Source: Prorocentrum cordatum
Lineage: Eukaryota; Sar; Dinophyceae; Prorocentrales; Prorocentraceae
Assembly (NCBI GenBank): GCA_963575745.1
Contig: CAUYUJ010004771.1
Location: forward strand, 1-64,000
Length of the DNA: 64,000 bases
Direction of reading: 5' to 3'
In this document: in pieces, positions 42,264-53,430 of the stretch
Layout of the letters: each line of letters opens with the position of its first letter
Numbering within the stretch: position 1 is the first letter of the stretch
Translations under genes and position numbers: made by a program
The notes under the pieces: model-generated
What the model was told of the DNA's origin: nothing
What the model saw: only the letters and a program-made list of their open reading frames with translations
Database searches by the model: none

Positions 42264-42669
42264 GCCTCGTAGAGCTCTTCGGCATCGATGAGCTAAGAGG
42301 AATTCCATGCGGGCTGGAGCTAGTTGGTCGACCCGACGAGAAGAGACAATGTGGTATCTTTGGGTCGTATTTCCTAAGATGTGAAAAAATAGATATTTGA
42401 CAATTCATTGTGAGAAACCAGATTTTCGGCACCTGCACTGGGTTGTGCCGCGTCTGCCAGTCAAATTCTCAGGTCCGTAGGTGCAGTATTACTATCAAAA
42501 CACTTGGAGGAACCGACGTTCGATAAAAACAGAAAGACGTGTTTTTTCGAGTTTTGCGTTTCTCGCTCCAGAAGCTTTCTTCATGTGTTCCGAGGATCGC
42601 CGTGCAAGAAAAGAGCTCTGCGAGGTTCCCGGCGGTAGCCAGGTTGACGGTTTACCGCCGGTTCCCAGT
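42264..42669 (+). mobile_element. Class A element, variant ending TTCCCAGT
   Basis: Second of the tandem trio; left block and hairpin are present. Confidence 0.6.
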
Positions 42670-43087
42670 GCCTCGTAGAGCTCTTCGGCATACCTCGTAG
42701 AGCTTCGGCAAAGAGCCAAGAGGAATTCGGGCGCAGGGTGGAGCTAGTTGGCCGGCCCGACCAAAAGAGAGGATGTGGTAACCTGGGGTCGGTTTTTTCA
42801 CTTTATGCAAAATTTTGAAGTTCGTTTTCAAGAGTGAGATTTTCATTCCCTATAGTAAGCTATGGCGCACCTGCTGATTGATATTTTATGGCTCCAGGGT
42901 CAGTATTACTATTCAAACACTTGGAGGAACCGACTTTGGATGAAAACCGAAAATCTGTGATTTTTCGAGTTTTTCGGCTCTCGCTTCAGAAGCTTCCTTC
43001 ATGTGTTCCGAGGAGCGCTGTGCAAAAAAAGAGCTCTACGAGGTGCCCGGCGGTAGCCTGGTTGACGGTTTACCGCCGGTTCCAAGT
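42670..43087 (+). mobile_element. Class A element, variant ending TTCCAAGT
   Basis: It carries a doubled, partly deleted left block (42670-42720). The core is close to that of 41866, and the terminal hairpin is present. Confidence 0.6.
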
Positions 43088-44232
43088 TGGCAAGAAAAAT
43101 CTCGACGGACCTTTTGATGACTTGTGGTCGGTTGAAAATTTTGTTGTGGAAATTCAACGATTCGTTTGAGCTCTAGTATTTTTTCCCGTGATATTCGATC
43201 TTATTCCCGCTCGCCGTCTTGATCTCAGCTCGATCGGGAGCCCAGCTTTAGAAAGGCTGCAGATGAGGTACAAAGTTGTTCGTCACAGCAATCGAAAAAT
43301 CATCAGAACTAGCTCTGCTACCGGAGCTGGATCCGAACAACTATTTGTACTCTGCTTTGTTTGGAAGAGCTGTGAATGACTTCCTTGACTGAACTCTAGC
43401 TGCAGATGAGCTACAGAGCTTTTCGGCACAACAATCGCCATTCAATCTCCAGGCGCGCTAGTCTCAAGTATCTAGATGCCCAAACTCGGTCTGCTACCAG
43501 AGCTGGGTCTGCAACATTATTTGTACTTCACTATTGTTCAAGAGACTGACTTTCTTGATGTATCTCGAGCTGCAGATGATGTACACAGCTGTTGGGTACA
43601 TGAACCGGAGGAACATCATCGCGCGCTTTTTGTGATCCTAGGCGTCTGAGGTCGGTCTGCTACCCGATTTTTTTTTTGTTTTGACTCGATATATATGTGT
43701 CTCTATTTCATCAGAGCTGTAGGCTGGCTAAGAAGCTGAGAAACACCTCTCGGAACTTCTCCTCCTCCCCGACTTCCCTGCTCTTTCGCGTCTTTCATCT
43801 CCTCCTCTTTTTTCTCCTCTCCTGTCTCCTCCTCCTGTTCCTTCTCCTCGTCCTCCTTTTCCGCATCTTCCTCCTTTATTTCCTCCTTCTCCTCTTTCTT
43901 CTCCTCATCTACCTCCTCGTCCTCCTCCTCCTCATTCTCCTCCCTTTCATCGTCGTCATCATCGTCCCTTTCTCCCCCTCCACCCTTCCCGCTTCTGCTC
44001 TGCATCCTCGTCTTGCTTCTTCTATCCTCCTCCTTCCCTTCTTCGGTCTCCTCCATGTCCATCTCCCCCTTGCTCCTTCTTCTGCTCTACGTCCTCCTCC
44101 TCCATGGAACCGCGCCTTCGCGCGAGCGGATTGCGAGATTGCCGCGCCCGCGTCTCGCTCATGTATACCGCGTGGAAGCTCTGCAAGTTTCCGGCGGCAA
44201 CCAAGGTTGGCGGCTTGCCGCCGGCTCGCAGT
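43088..44232 (+). mobile_element. Class C element: class B start, decayed units, CTC microsatellite, hairpin end
   Basis: The 5' end is class B (TGGCAAGAAAAATCTCGACGG). Tandem units are decayed (43250-43700), and a CTC/TCC tract occupies 43746-44105. A GC-rich segment (GCGCGAGCGGATTGCGAGAT) precedes GGAAGCTCTGCAAG and a stem CCGGCGGCAA/TTGCCGCCGG, which is a paired change relative to the other classes. It ends GGCTCGCAGT. Confidence 0.6.
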
Positions 44233-44342
44233 TGGAGCTCTGGCGTCTGTTGAAATTCGGGAAGATGATTTAGATAGGCCAGAAATAGACAACAACTTCC
44301 GTCGATATTTTTCCCCAATTTGCCTCCCAGCGCGCCGGAATA

Positions 44343-45468
44343 ACTGGGGGCCGGCGGTGAACCGTCAACCTTGGCTCCCGCCGGGAACTCGTAGGGCTTC
44401 CTCGATATACATGAATGGAATGCGGGCGCGATGATCTCGCAATCCGCGCGCGCGAGGGTGCGGTTTCATGGGGGAGGACGTGGAGGAGAAGACGGAGTGA
44501 GGAGGCGAAGGAGATGGGGAAGACTGGGGAAGAGAAGGAGGAGAAGGAGCAGGCGGAGGAGAAGGAGGGGGAAGAGGAAGAGGGGGGTGACGAGCAGGAG
44601 GGGAAAAGGGTGGACGGGGGGAATAGGGGCGATCATGACGATGAAGAGGGGGAAGATGAGACGAGGGAGGGGGGAAGGAGCAGGAGGAGAAAGAGAATAA
44701 TAAGCAGATGAAGGAGGAAGAGGAGAAAGAGAAAGAGGAGAAGGAAGAGGACGAGGGGCAGGAGTATGAATAGTTTTTGGGTTCCAGCTCTGGTGCCAGA
44801 CCGATTTCAATCATGTGGATACTTTCGACCAGCGCCCCTGGAAAACTTCGTCCGATTGCCGTGCCGAACAGCTCTAATATCATCTGCAGCTCGAGCTACA
44901 TCATGGAAGGCATCGTCATCTCTGAAACAACTAATAGAGTGCGAACATTTTTTGGTTCCAACTCTGGAAGCATACCAAGTTTTGGGCATCTAGATGCATC
45001 AGACTAGCGTTTCTGATGATGTCCTTCCGATTACTGTGCCAAATAGCTCTGTAGGTCATCTGAAGCTCGAGTTCTTTCAAGGAGGTCGTCGTTATCTCTG
45101 AAAAAATAGCAGATTGCAAATAGTTTTTTCGGACCCAGCGCTGGTGGCAGACCGAGTTCGGGCATCTAGATACTCGACTAACGCGTCTGATGATTCCTGT
45201 TCGATTGCTGTGCCAACCAGCTCTGTAGTTCATCTGCAGCTCGAGTTACATCAAGAAACTCATCATCATTTCTCAAGAATTCGTCAGCATACAAGTAGTG
45301 TTTCGGACCTAGCTCTGCTAGCAGACCGAGTTCGGGCATGGAGATACTTGAGAATAGCGCTTCTGATTTTTCTCTTGCGGTTATTGTGCCGAACAGCTCT
45401 GTAGCTTATGTGCAGGTCGAGTTACATCAAGAAACTCAGCATCATCTCCAAAACCATTAGCAAAGTAC

Positions 45469-45518
<50 letters not shown>

Positions 45519-45910
45519 CTCCTCCCCCGACCCAGCTCTGATAGCGAGTTCGGTCATCTAGATATTTGAGACGAGCGCGCCTGATGATTTCCTTTCGATT
45601 GCTGTGCCGAACAGCTCTCCAGCTCTTCTAGAGCCCGAGTTAAGTTGAAAACCGACAGCACCTGCCAATATGACACTAAACAGCCGATCCCGCCCACATG
45701 CTTTTTGGCAGTAGTATGTCCCGATCGACCTGATATTCAGATGGCGAGCGGGAATAAGATCGACCATGGGGGGAAGAATACTAGAGCTCTAACGCATTTT
45801 CAAATTCCGAGAAAGCTATTTTTAACCGACCGCAATTATGCAAAACTCCCGTCGAGATATTTTTGCCAACTAGCCCCCCAGCGCTTTGCTCTGAGGGAAG
45901 CTCTGCGAGT
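44343..45910 (-). mobile_element. Class C element, inverted
   Basis: Reading the minus strand: a class B-type left block (45860-45910), class B core, an (AT)n run at 45472-45517, diverged ~176-bp units (44775-45470), a CTC tract (seen here as GAG, 44470-44765), a GCGCGCGCG segment and a hairpin end at 44343. It faces the preceding class C element across about 110 bp, so the two form a large inverted pair. Confidence 0.6.
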
Positions 45911-46310
45911 CACTCTCTAGCTTCGCCGCTTCGCTCTTTGGGAAGCTCTACGAATCATGAGCTCAGAGGAATTCGGGCGCAGGGTGAAGCTAGTTGGCCG
46001 ACCTGGCCATGGCGGGCAACGCGGCAACCTGGGGCCGGTTTTCAAAAGATTGTGAGAGATATAAGATGTTGTTTTCAGGATCTATTTTTTTTTGTTTCCT
46101 GCAGTCGATCTGCCTGTTTCGCGACGCAATTCACAGAGCTGTAGGTGCAGTATTTGGATAAACACTTGGAGCAACCAACGCGGTATAACACGCAAAAGTT
46201 ACACTGTGCAAGTTTTCCAGCTCAGATTTTGGAACGCCCTCTCATCGTTATCTCGGTGCTCATTTGCGTGTTCGGAGCTCTTCGAGGGTCCCGGCTTCAT
46301 TTGTAGCGGC
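45911..46310 (+). mobile_element. Degenerate class A element
   Basis: A recognisable left block (GAGCTCAGAGGAATTCGGGCG), GTGAAGCTAGTTGGCC, and a core marker ACACTTGGAGCAACCAACG. The right end is decayed (GGAGCTCTTCGAGGGTCCCGG) with no hairpin. Confidence 0.45.
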
Positions 46311-47644
46311 GACGTGAGGTGTGTTTAGCGGCCTGTTGTGAGTCATTGTTTAATGCGCGCGCATTCCCTAGAAGACTCTCGGATTTGTTTGGAGTGCCAT
46401 TCTTCCGTTTGGCTTGTTACTTGGTGCCTCAAAGTAGGTCACTCGTAGCCCGGATCGACAGTGCAGTTGCCTCAAAGCAGGTCGCTTGTATGAGATCGTC
46501 GTTTTCTTTTCTTGGCTCGTTGGAGACTGCTCGCTGCCCCATGTGGGCCTGCATGCATCGTGTGTCTGTATTCTGCTCAATTCATACATGTGGTGTTCGG
46601 TACTACTGCTCACAATTCGGCCACGTTTGGAGTGCTTGACGTTGCGTGACTGCGTGACGGGGCCCCTGTTAGTGGGGCCACGCTGGCGGGATGTCTGGAG
46701 TCGAGTCCGCGGCGGTTTCGCCGTTGCGATTCTCATTCTCAGTACCCTTTGAACACACTCGGACTTGGTTGAAGTGCCATTCTTCCGTTTGGCTTGTTAC
46801 TTGATGCCTCAAAGTAGGTCACTCGTAGCTTTGATCGACAGTGCAGTTGCCTCAAGGCAGGTCTCTTATATGAGATCGTCTTTTTTCATTGCTCACTGGG
46901 GCCTGCTCGCTGCCCCATTAGGGCCTGCGTAGCGAGACCGCAAACGGCAAAAAAAAACTTGGTTGACGTAGAGCTGGTGCCCCCCCTGTTGGAATCGACG
47001 GAGTGGCCTCATACTGAGTTGTACTCTTCTCACTTCATGCAAGTCTGTGATTACCCAGGTGAAACATTCATCGCGATCCGTGGGTTATTCGACGGAGGCG
47101 ATCTGATCTTCTGATCGTTACTCTTATGAATTCACGCAAGATTTCGACGATGACATGGAGACATTCAACTTTGAGTCGTCGATAACTGATAATTGGTACT
47201 TCATGGCATGAGGTCTTACTCTTCCTCGCCTCGAGTGGAGTGCAGAATTCATTGTGTATCCTGAAAAGACTCGTTTGGAGTGCCGTACTTCCTTTTGTGT
47301 TCGGATGCCTCAGCCACCCTGGCTCGGCACGTTCGGTACTACTGCTCACTTTTCGGCCTCGTTTGGAGTGCTTGACGTTGCGTGACTGCGTGACGGGCCC
47401 CCCGTTAGTGGGGCCGCAGGTGTTCGATTTCGACATGCCTGAGCCACACCGGCTCGGCGCGTGCCATTCTAGATGCCTCAAAGACGGTCCTTGCCCGCGT
47501 CCTTGTTTTGTGCTCTTGTATAGCTCAACGAGTGTCGCTGTTTTCTTGGCTTATTGTCAGCCCGCTCGCTGCCCCGTGAGGGCCTGATTAGCGAGACCGC
47601 AAACCGCCCAAAAACCTGGTTGACGTTTTACCGCCGGCCCCCAG
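46311..47644. repeat. Region of internal segmental duplications
   Basis: A ~130-bp block at about 46380-46510 recurs at about 46760-46890, with TGCCTCAAAGTAGGTCACTC and GATCGACAGTGCAGTTGCC. A second block at about 46600-46680 recurs at about 47330-47412 (GTTTGGAGTGCTTGACGTTG). The segment GCGAGACCGCAAAC occurs at about 46938 and 47592. It ends in a solo hairpin fragment (47619-47644). No protein-like frame is supported. Confidence 0.5.
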
Positions 47645-48351
47645 GTATTCAAATTATTGCATGTCTGAGATAGCGTTGAATTTGTATAATTAATGTAGCG
47701 GCAAGCTGGGAAGCTAGGAAGTACACTGCCCAACAGGAAATTACCAGACAGTCGCCCTCAGTATCGAGACAGCGGAGATTGGTTTGCTACTAGAGCTAAA
47801 ACTGAGGAGTGTGTACATCAAGGAAGATGTTTTCTGTATTCAATTCGAGCGGTAGCCTCTTCTTCTCCTCCGATTCCTCTTTCTTGCTTCTTTTGCATCG
47901 TCTGCTTCTGCCCCTGCTTGTTCTCCTCCACTTCTTCGACCTTCTTTTTCTGCTCCTCCGCCTTCTATTTCTGCCTCTCCTCCTTCTTCCGCCTTCCTCC
48001 TCTATCTGCTTGTCTCCTCTTCCTTCTGCCCCTTCTTCTTGCTTCTCATTCGTCTCCTCCCCATCATCCTCATCGCCCCCCTTATTCTCCTCTACTCTTC
48101 TCCTTCTGCTTGTCATCTTCCTCTTCTGCCTCCCTTCTCCTGCTTCTGCTCTTTCGCCTTCTTCCCCTTCTTTTCCTCAGCTTCCTTCACCTCCGTCTCC
48201 CCCTTCACTCCTTCTGTTTCTCCACTCCAGTGCGCGCTCTCGCGCGCGCGGAATGCAAGATTGCGCCCGCATCCCATTCATGAGTATGGCAAGGAAGCTC
48301 CACGAGTTCCCGGTGGTAGCCAAGGTTGACGGCTTACCTCTGGCTCGCAGT
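47645..48351 (+). mobile_element. Class C element, 5' part unclear
   Basis: A CTC/TCT tract (47855-48225), the GCGCGCGCGGAATGCAAGAT segment, AGGAAGCTCCACGAG and a hairpin closing GGCTCGCAGT match the right half of 43088-44232. The 5' boundary is not clear. Confidence 0.5.
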
Positions 48352-48930
48352 AGCTGGCCCACAGCCCGAAATAAGTAAAGACAACCAACGCAACCTATCT
48401 AGAATTTAAAGATATCAAATCGTTTTTTAGTCAGTTCTGGTAGCAGACCGATCCCAGCCGTCTAAATGCGTTCAACTAGCACCACGCAGCACTTCCTGTC
48501 GATTGCTGTATGTCCGAGCTTCGTATCTAACCTACAGCTCGACTTGATTACAAAGAACAGCCATCTCGCACAAAAAACTGCAGGGTCCAAGTATATGTTC
48601 GGTTTAGCTCTGCTGGCAGACCAATCTCAGACGCCCCAATAGTGTAGGCGACTGTCTCTGATGATTGCTGTCGAGCGCTGTGCTTCTGAGCTCCCTAGCA
48701 TGTCTATGACTTGAATTACGTGCAGGAACCCAACGACGTCATTCATAATACAGAAAGAGTGAAAACAATTATTTGGTCGCAGCTTTGGCGGCATACCGAT
48801 CTCAGGCGTCTAGATCTAGGTGCTTCTCAGCATCCTCTGTCGATTGGCGTGTATCTCAACTCCGCAGCTGGCCTAGAGCCCGAATTCGCTCGAGGAAACC
48901 AGACTTCTCGATACCGTAGGCAAATGTGTC
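48352..48930 (-). repeat. Decayed ~176-bp units, inverted
   Basis: Three blurred units (marks GGTAGCAGACCGATC, CTGGCAGACCAATCTC, GGCGGCATACCGATCTC) are spaced about 180 bp and read in reverse relative to the class B arrays. No gene. Confidence 0.4.
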
Positions 48931-51900
48931 TTGAATATCGAAGCAAGTATTGGCCACCGAAAGGGGAGATCACCATTCTGACGTGAGCGCGCAAGCATGC
49001 GAGCACGCCCGCGCGAGACGCGCCACCAACGAATCACGCTGGAGTTGGAGCGCCGAGTGCTTATCCCACAGCGTGTGCACGTGTGTCTGCGTGCGTGCGT
49101 AGTGGTTTGTGGTGCGCGTGCATGCGTGGTTGGTGGTATGTGCGTGCGCGTGCATAAGGCGACGCGCTGCAATGCGACCACGTTCGATGCAACGCAAGGC
49201 CATGCAAAGCAGTGGGGCCGAAACGCCCGCACGCATTGGACTAAATGTGGGCATCTCGCTTTCGCGCAATGCATTTAGTGCCGCTGCAACATCAATGGCG
49301 ACGCCTCGAAGAACGCGCCCCCCTGGCGAGCGCGAAATCCATTTCCAAGCATGTCTTCTCGGACTGAATAGGACAGACAGGGAGAAAAGTTGGAAACGAA
49401 ATTCCTAACTTTTCGCATGGGAGCATCCGGGCGCGCACCATATCAACGGCAACTTCCACCAGTCACATGCAGCGCTGCACGCGCGTCGAGCCGACGTGGG
49501 CCAGACGGTTGACTAAAGTTCTGCACCGCTTGGATCGCGCCTGGGCGGCGGCCCGATCCGCTCGGCGGCGGCCCCGAGCCGTCGTAAGACTGGCCGATGG
49601 CCAACTCCTCATTTAGTATTATAGAGAACGAGTGCCGGATGAGTCTCAACATCTTCACGACATTGTATAAATCCACGCACCAGGCGCGTCCGATGGCGGT
49701 CTGAAAGCTGTTTCAAAAGTTCCAAAGGGTTTCAAAGTGCCCGAAACCCTCGTTGCCGAGCACATCCGCGAGTCTCACATTGTCTCAAAGTGTTACGAAA
49801 CCCTCGGCGCCGAACGCAGTGGCGCGTCTCGCCCCGAAACCTTCGGCGCCGAGTACATCCGCAAGCCATGCGCTTTTCCTGTCCAGAGTCGTATGGCCAA
49901 AAAATATTAGTATAACATTCAGAAACTTCCTGCGGATCGGCGGAATGGCGTGAACCCCTTGAATATCGAAGCAAGTAGTGGCCACCGAAAGGGGAGATCA
50001 CCATTCTGACGTGAGCGCGCAAGCATGCTAGGGCGCCCGCGCGAGACACGCCACCAATCAATCACGCGGGAGTTGGAGCGCAGAGAGCGTATTCGACAGC
50101 GTGTGCATGTGTGATCTGCGTGCGTGCGTAATGGTTTGTGGTGCGCGTGCGTGCGCGTGCATGAGGCGACGCGCTGCAGTGCGACCACGTTCGATGCAAC
50201 GCAAGGCCATGCAAAGCAGTGGGACCGAAACGCCCGCACGAATTTGACAACATGTGGGCATCTCGCTTTCGCGCAAGGCATTCAGTACCATTGCAACCTC
50301 AATGGCGGCGCCTCGAAGAACGTGCCCCCAAGGCGAGCGCGAAATTCATTTCCAAGCATGTCTTCTCGGACTGAATAGGACAGACAGAGAAAAAAAGTTG
50401 GAAACGACATGGGAGCATGTGAGCGCGCATCATCTCAACGGCAACTTCCATCAGTCACATGCAGCGCTGCGTGCGCGTCGAGCCGACGTGGGCCAGAAGG
50501 TTGACTCAAGTTCTGCGCCGCTTGGATCGCGCCTGGGCGGCGGCCCCATCCGCTCGGCGGCGGCCCCGTCCGCGCCCGAACCGCCTTGAGACTGTCCAGC
50601 TCCTAATCTTGTGCTATAGTGAACGAGTGCCGGGTGAGTCTCAAAATCTTCGCGACATTTTATGCATCCACGCACCGCGCGCATCCGACGGCGGTCTGAG
50701 ATCGGGGTCTCAAGGTGCCCGAAACCCTCGGCGCCGAGCACATCCGCGAGTCTCACATTGTCTCAAAGTGCTACGAACCCCTCGGCGCCAAACGCAGTGG
50801 CGCGTCTCGAAGGGTTCCAAGTCATGCGACTTTCCTGTCCAGACTCGTATCGCCAAAAAAGGCTAGTGTAACAATCAACAGCTTTTTGCGGATCGGCGGA
50901 ATGGCGTGAACCCCTTGAATGTCGAAGCAAGTAGTGGCCACCGGAAGGGGAGATCACCATTCTGACGTGAGCGCGCAAGCATGCCAGGACGCCCGCACGA
51001 GACACGCCACCAATCAATCGCGCGGGAGTTGGAGCGCAGAGTGTATATTCCACAGCGTGTGCACGTGTGTCTGCGTGCGTGCGTAGTGGTTTGTGGTACG
51101 CGTGCGTGCGTGGTTGGTGGTATGTGCGCGCGCGTGCATGAGGCGACGCGCTGCAATGCGACCACGTTCGATGCAACGCAAGGCCATGCAAAGCAGTGGG
51201 ACCGAAACGCCCGCAAGCATTAGACGAAATGTGGACATCTCGCTTTCGCGCAAGGCATCCAGTACCATTGCAACCTCAATGGCGACGCCTCGAAGAACGT
51301 GGCTCCAAGGCGAGCGCGAAATCCATTTCCAAGCATTTCTTCTCGGACTGAATAGGACAGACGGAGATAAAAAGTTGGAAACGAAATTCCTCACTTTTCG
51401 CATGGGAGCATGAGCGCGCTTCATCTCAACGGCAACTTCCATCAGTCGCGTGCAGCGCTGCACGCGCGTCGAGCCGACGTGGGCCAGAATGTTGGCTAAA
51501 ATTCAGTACCGCTCGGATCGCGCCTGGGTGGCGGCCCCGTCCGCTCGGCGGCGGCCCCGTCCGCGCCCGAACCTCCCTGAGACTGTCCGGCTCCTAATTT
51601 CGTATTATAGAGAACGAGTGCCGGATGAGTCTCAAAATCTTCACGACATTGTATAAATCCACGCACCAGGCGCGTCCGACGGCGGTCTGAAAGCGGTCTC
51701 AAACAGTTCCAAAGGGTCTCAAAGGGCCCGAAACCTTCGGCGCCGAGCACATCCGCGAGTCTCACATTGTCTCAAAGTGCTACGAAACCCTCGGCGCCGA
51801 ATGCAGTGGCGCGTTTCGAAGGGTTCCAAATCTCCACGAAACCTTCGGCGCCGAGTACATCCGCGAGCCATGCGATTTTCCTGTCCGGACTCATATCGCC

Positions 51901-52382
51901 AAAAAAGAACAGTATAACAACCAAGAACTTCTTGCGGATCGGCGGAATGGCGTGAACCCCTTGAATATCGAAGCAAGTAGTGGCCACCGAAAGTGGAGAT
52001 CACCATTCTGACGTGAGCGCGCAAGCATGCGAGGACGCCCGCACGAGACACGCCACCAAGCAATCACGCGGGAGTTGGAGCGCACAGTGCATATTCGGCA
52101 GCGTGTGCATGTGTGTCTGCGTGCGTGCGTAGTGGTTTGTGGTGCGCGTGCGTGCGTGGTTGGTGGTATGTGCGCGCGCGTGCATGAGGCGACGCGCTGC
52201 AATGCGACCGTGTTCGATTCAACGCAAGGCCATGCAAAGCAGTGGGACCGAAACGCCCGCACGCATTAGACGAAATGTGGACGTCGCGCTTTCGCGCAAG
52301 GCATTCAGCACCACTGCAACCTCAATGACGACGCCTCGAAGAACGTAGCCCCCAGGCGAGCGCGAAATCCATTTCCATGAAT
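48931..52382 (+). repeat. Tandem array, period about 1 kb, 3.4 copies
   Basis: The marker TTGAAT(A/G)TCGAAGCAAGTA starts units at 48931, 49959, 50915 and 51961, giving periods of 1028, 956 and 1046. Each full unit holds a TG/CG-rich segment (GTGTGCGTGCGTGCGTAGTG), a conserved GCAACGCAAGGCCATGCAAA segment, and shorter internal repeats around the palindrome TCGGCGCCGA. The last unit stops near 52382. Frames in all units encode nothing recognisable. I saw no 5S, spliced-leader or snRNA match. Confidence 0.75.
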
Positions 52383-52740
52383 TTTTTATCGGACTGTAGT
52401 TGAGGGTCCGCGGATTCCCTGGGTGACCGAGAACGAGCATGTCATCAGGTTCCCCGGCGATTTGCGGCTGCGCGGTATTCTTGCCGACGTTGTCGCCCGT
52501 GACATCGACGCGCAATCCCCGCGCCTCTTCGATGCAGCTAGCTGTGCTCGCGCCGGCTACTGCGCCCACGTCGGCCTAATCGTGCTTGGCGCCGTAGACC
52601 GCCCGCAGGCAGTCCGCGTAGTCGAGAAAGGCGACCACGACAACGTCAGCCAATGCCTGTGCGATCTCCCGTGTGTTTTCCCACATGCCATGAAGGCAAT
52701 CGCCTCTGAACCAGGTCGCAAGGGGCAGCGGCTGTTGAAA
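52383..52740 (-). pseudogene. Decayed protein-coding fragment, family unknown
   Basis: The minus strand reads as ordinary protein in one frame: TWFRGDCLHGMWENTRE, then ALADVVVVAFLDYADCLRAV and YGAKHD, an in-frame TAG at about 52573-52575, then ADVGAVAGASTASCIEEARG and DMLVLGHPGNPRTLN. Composition and codon use look coding, unlike the array beside it. The stop and lack of clear ends indicate a pseudogene or an exon fragment. The plus strand also has an open frame (52423-52854), which I consider the shadow. I do not recognise the family. Confidence 0.3.
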
Positions 52741-53322
52741 AAACACGCACGCGATGCCTCTTTACATGCGCTGATATTGGCGCACCTGGCGTGCGAATTT
52801 CGGAAGTTTTATCATCCAAAGTGTCGGCCGTGTGCCCCCCGCAGTATGCTGTAAATTTTTGCGCCTGTTGCTGCGGCAGTGCGTGTCGGTATGTGCCGGT
52901 GTTCTCTCATCAAGACTAGGAGGAGAAGACAAGGTACCAGACGTTTGCCGCCTTGGCTGGGCCTTGTTCGCAGGCTCCCCGCGTGTCCCGCCTTCTCCAA
53001 GGTGCGGGGGCTTTGGGCTCCCGGGCAATTTTTTTGTTTGTTGTTTTTCCTTGCTTATCCTGTTCTGCGATTCGCGGGTTCTCCCGTCGCCGTGGTTGGA
53101 TTGCTTTGAAAATGATAGTTTTAACGCATCGTGGACAGGTCCGGGGATCTTGTCTTTCAGACACCCGTCGTGGCCGCCGTCGTCGCCGTCGTCGCTGTCA
53201 TCCTCACTTCGGCCCGCTCGCGCGCCGGTTGGGCTCGGCCAGCAGAGGAGGGCGAGGAAGAGGAGGAGGGGGAGGACGGGGAGGAGGAGGAGGAGGAGGA
53301 GGAGGATGAGGACAAATTTTGT
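52741..53322. other. Unassigned sequence
   Basis: No gene, known RNA or member of the other repeat families is seen. The end becomes GAG-rich as it approaches the microsatellite. Confidence 0.3.
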
Positions 53323-53324
53323 AG

Positions 53325-53379
<55 letters not shown>

Positions 53380-53390
53380 GGTGGTGGTGG

Positions 53391-53427
<37 letters not shown>

Positions 53428-53430
53428 CAG
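53323..53430. repeat. Compound (GAT)n(GGT)n(GAT)n microsatellite
   Basis: A block of GGT triplets is bracketed by GAT triplets on both sides without loss of phase, as expected from slippage after an A-to-G change within a GAT run. GAG-rich sequence flanks it. Confidence 0.85.

Noticed and set aside
18949-48351. CRISPR-like array
   Set aside because: Repeats are 60-1170 bp with their own hairpin ends and no short regular repeat-spacer pattern; the host appears to be eukaryotic.
48931-52382. A 5S rRNA or spliced-leader gene array
   Set aside because: The unit size would suit, but I found no 5S internal promoter boxes and no match to the dinoflagellate spliced-leader core.
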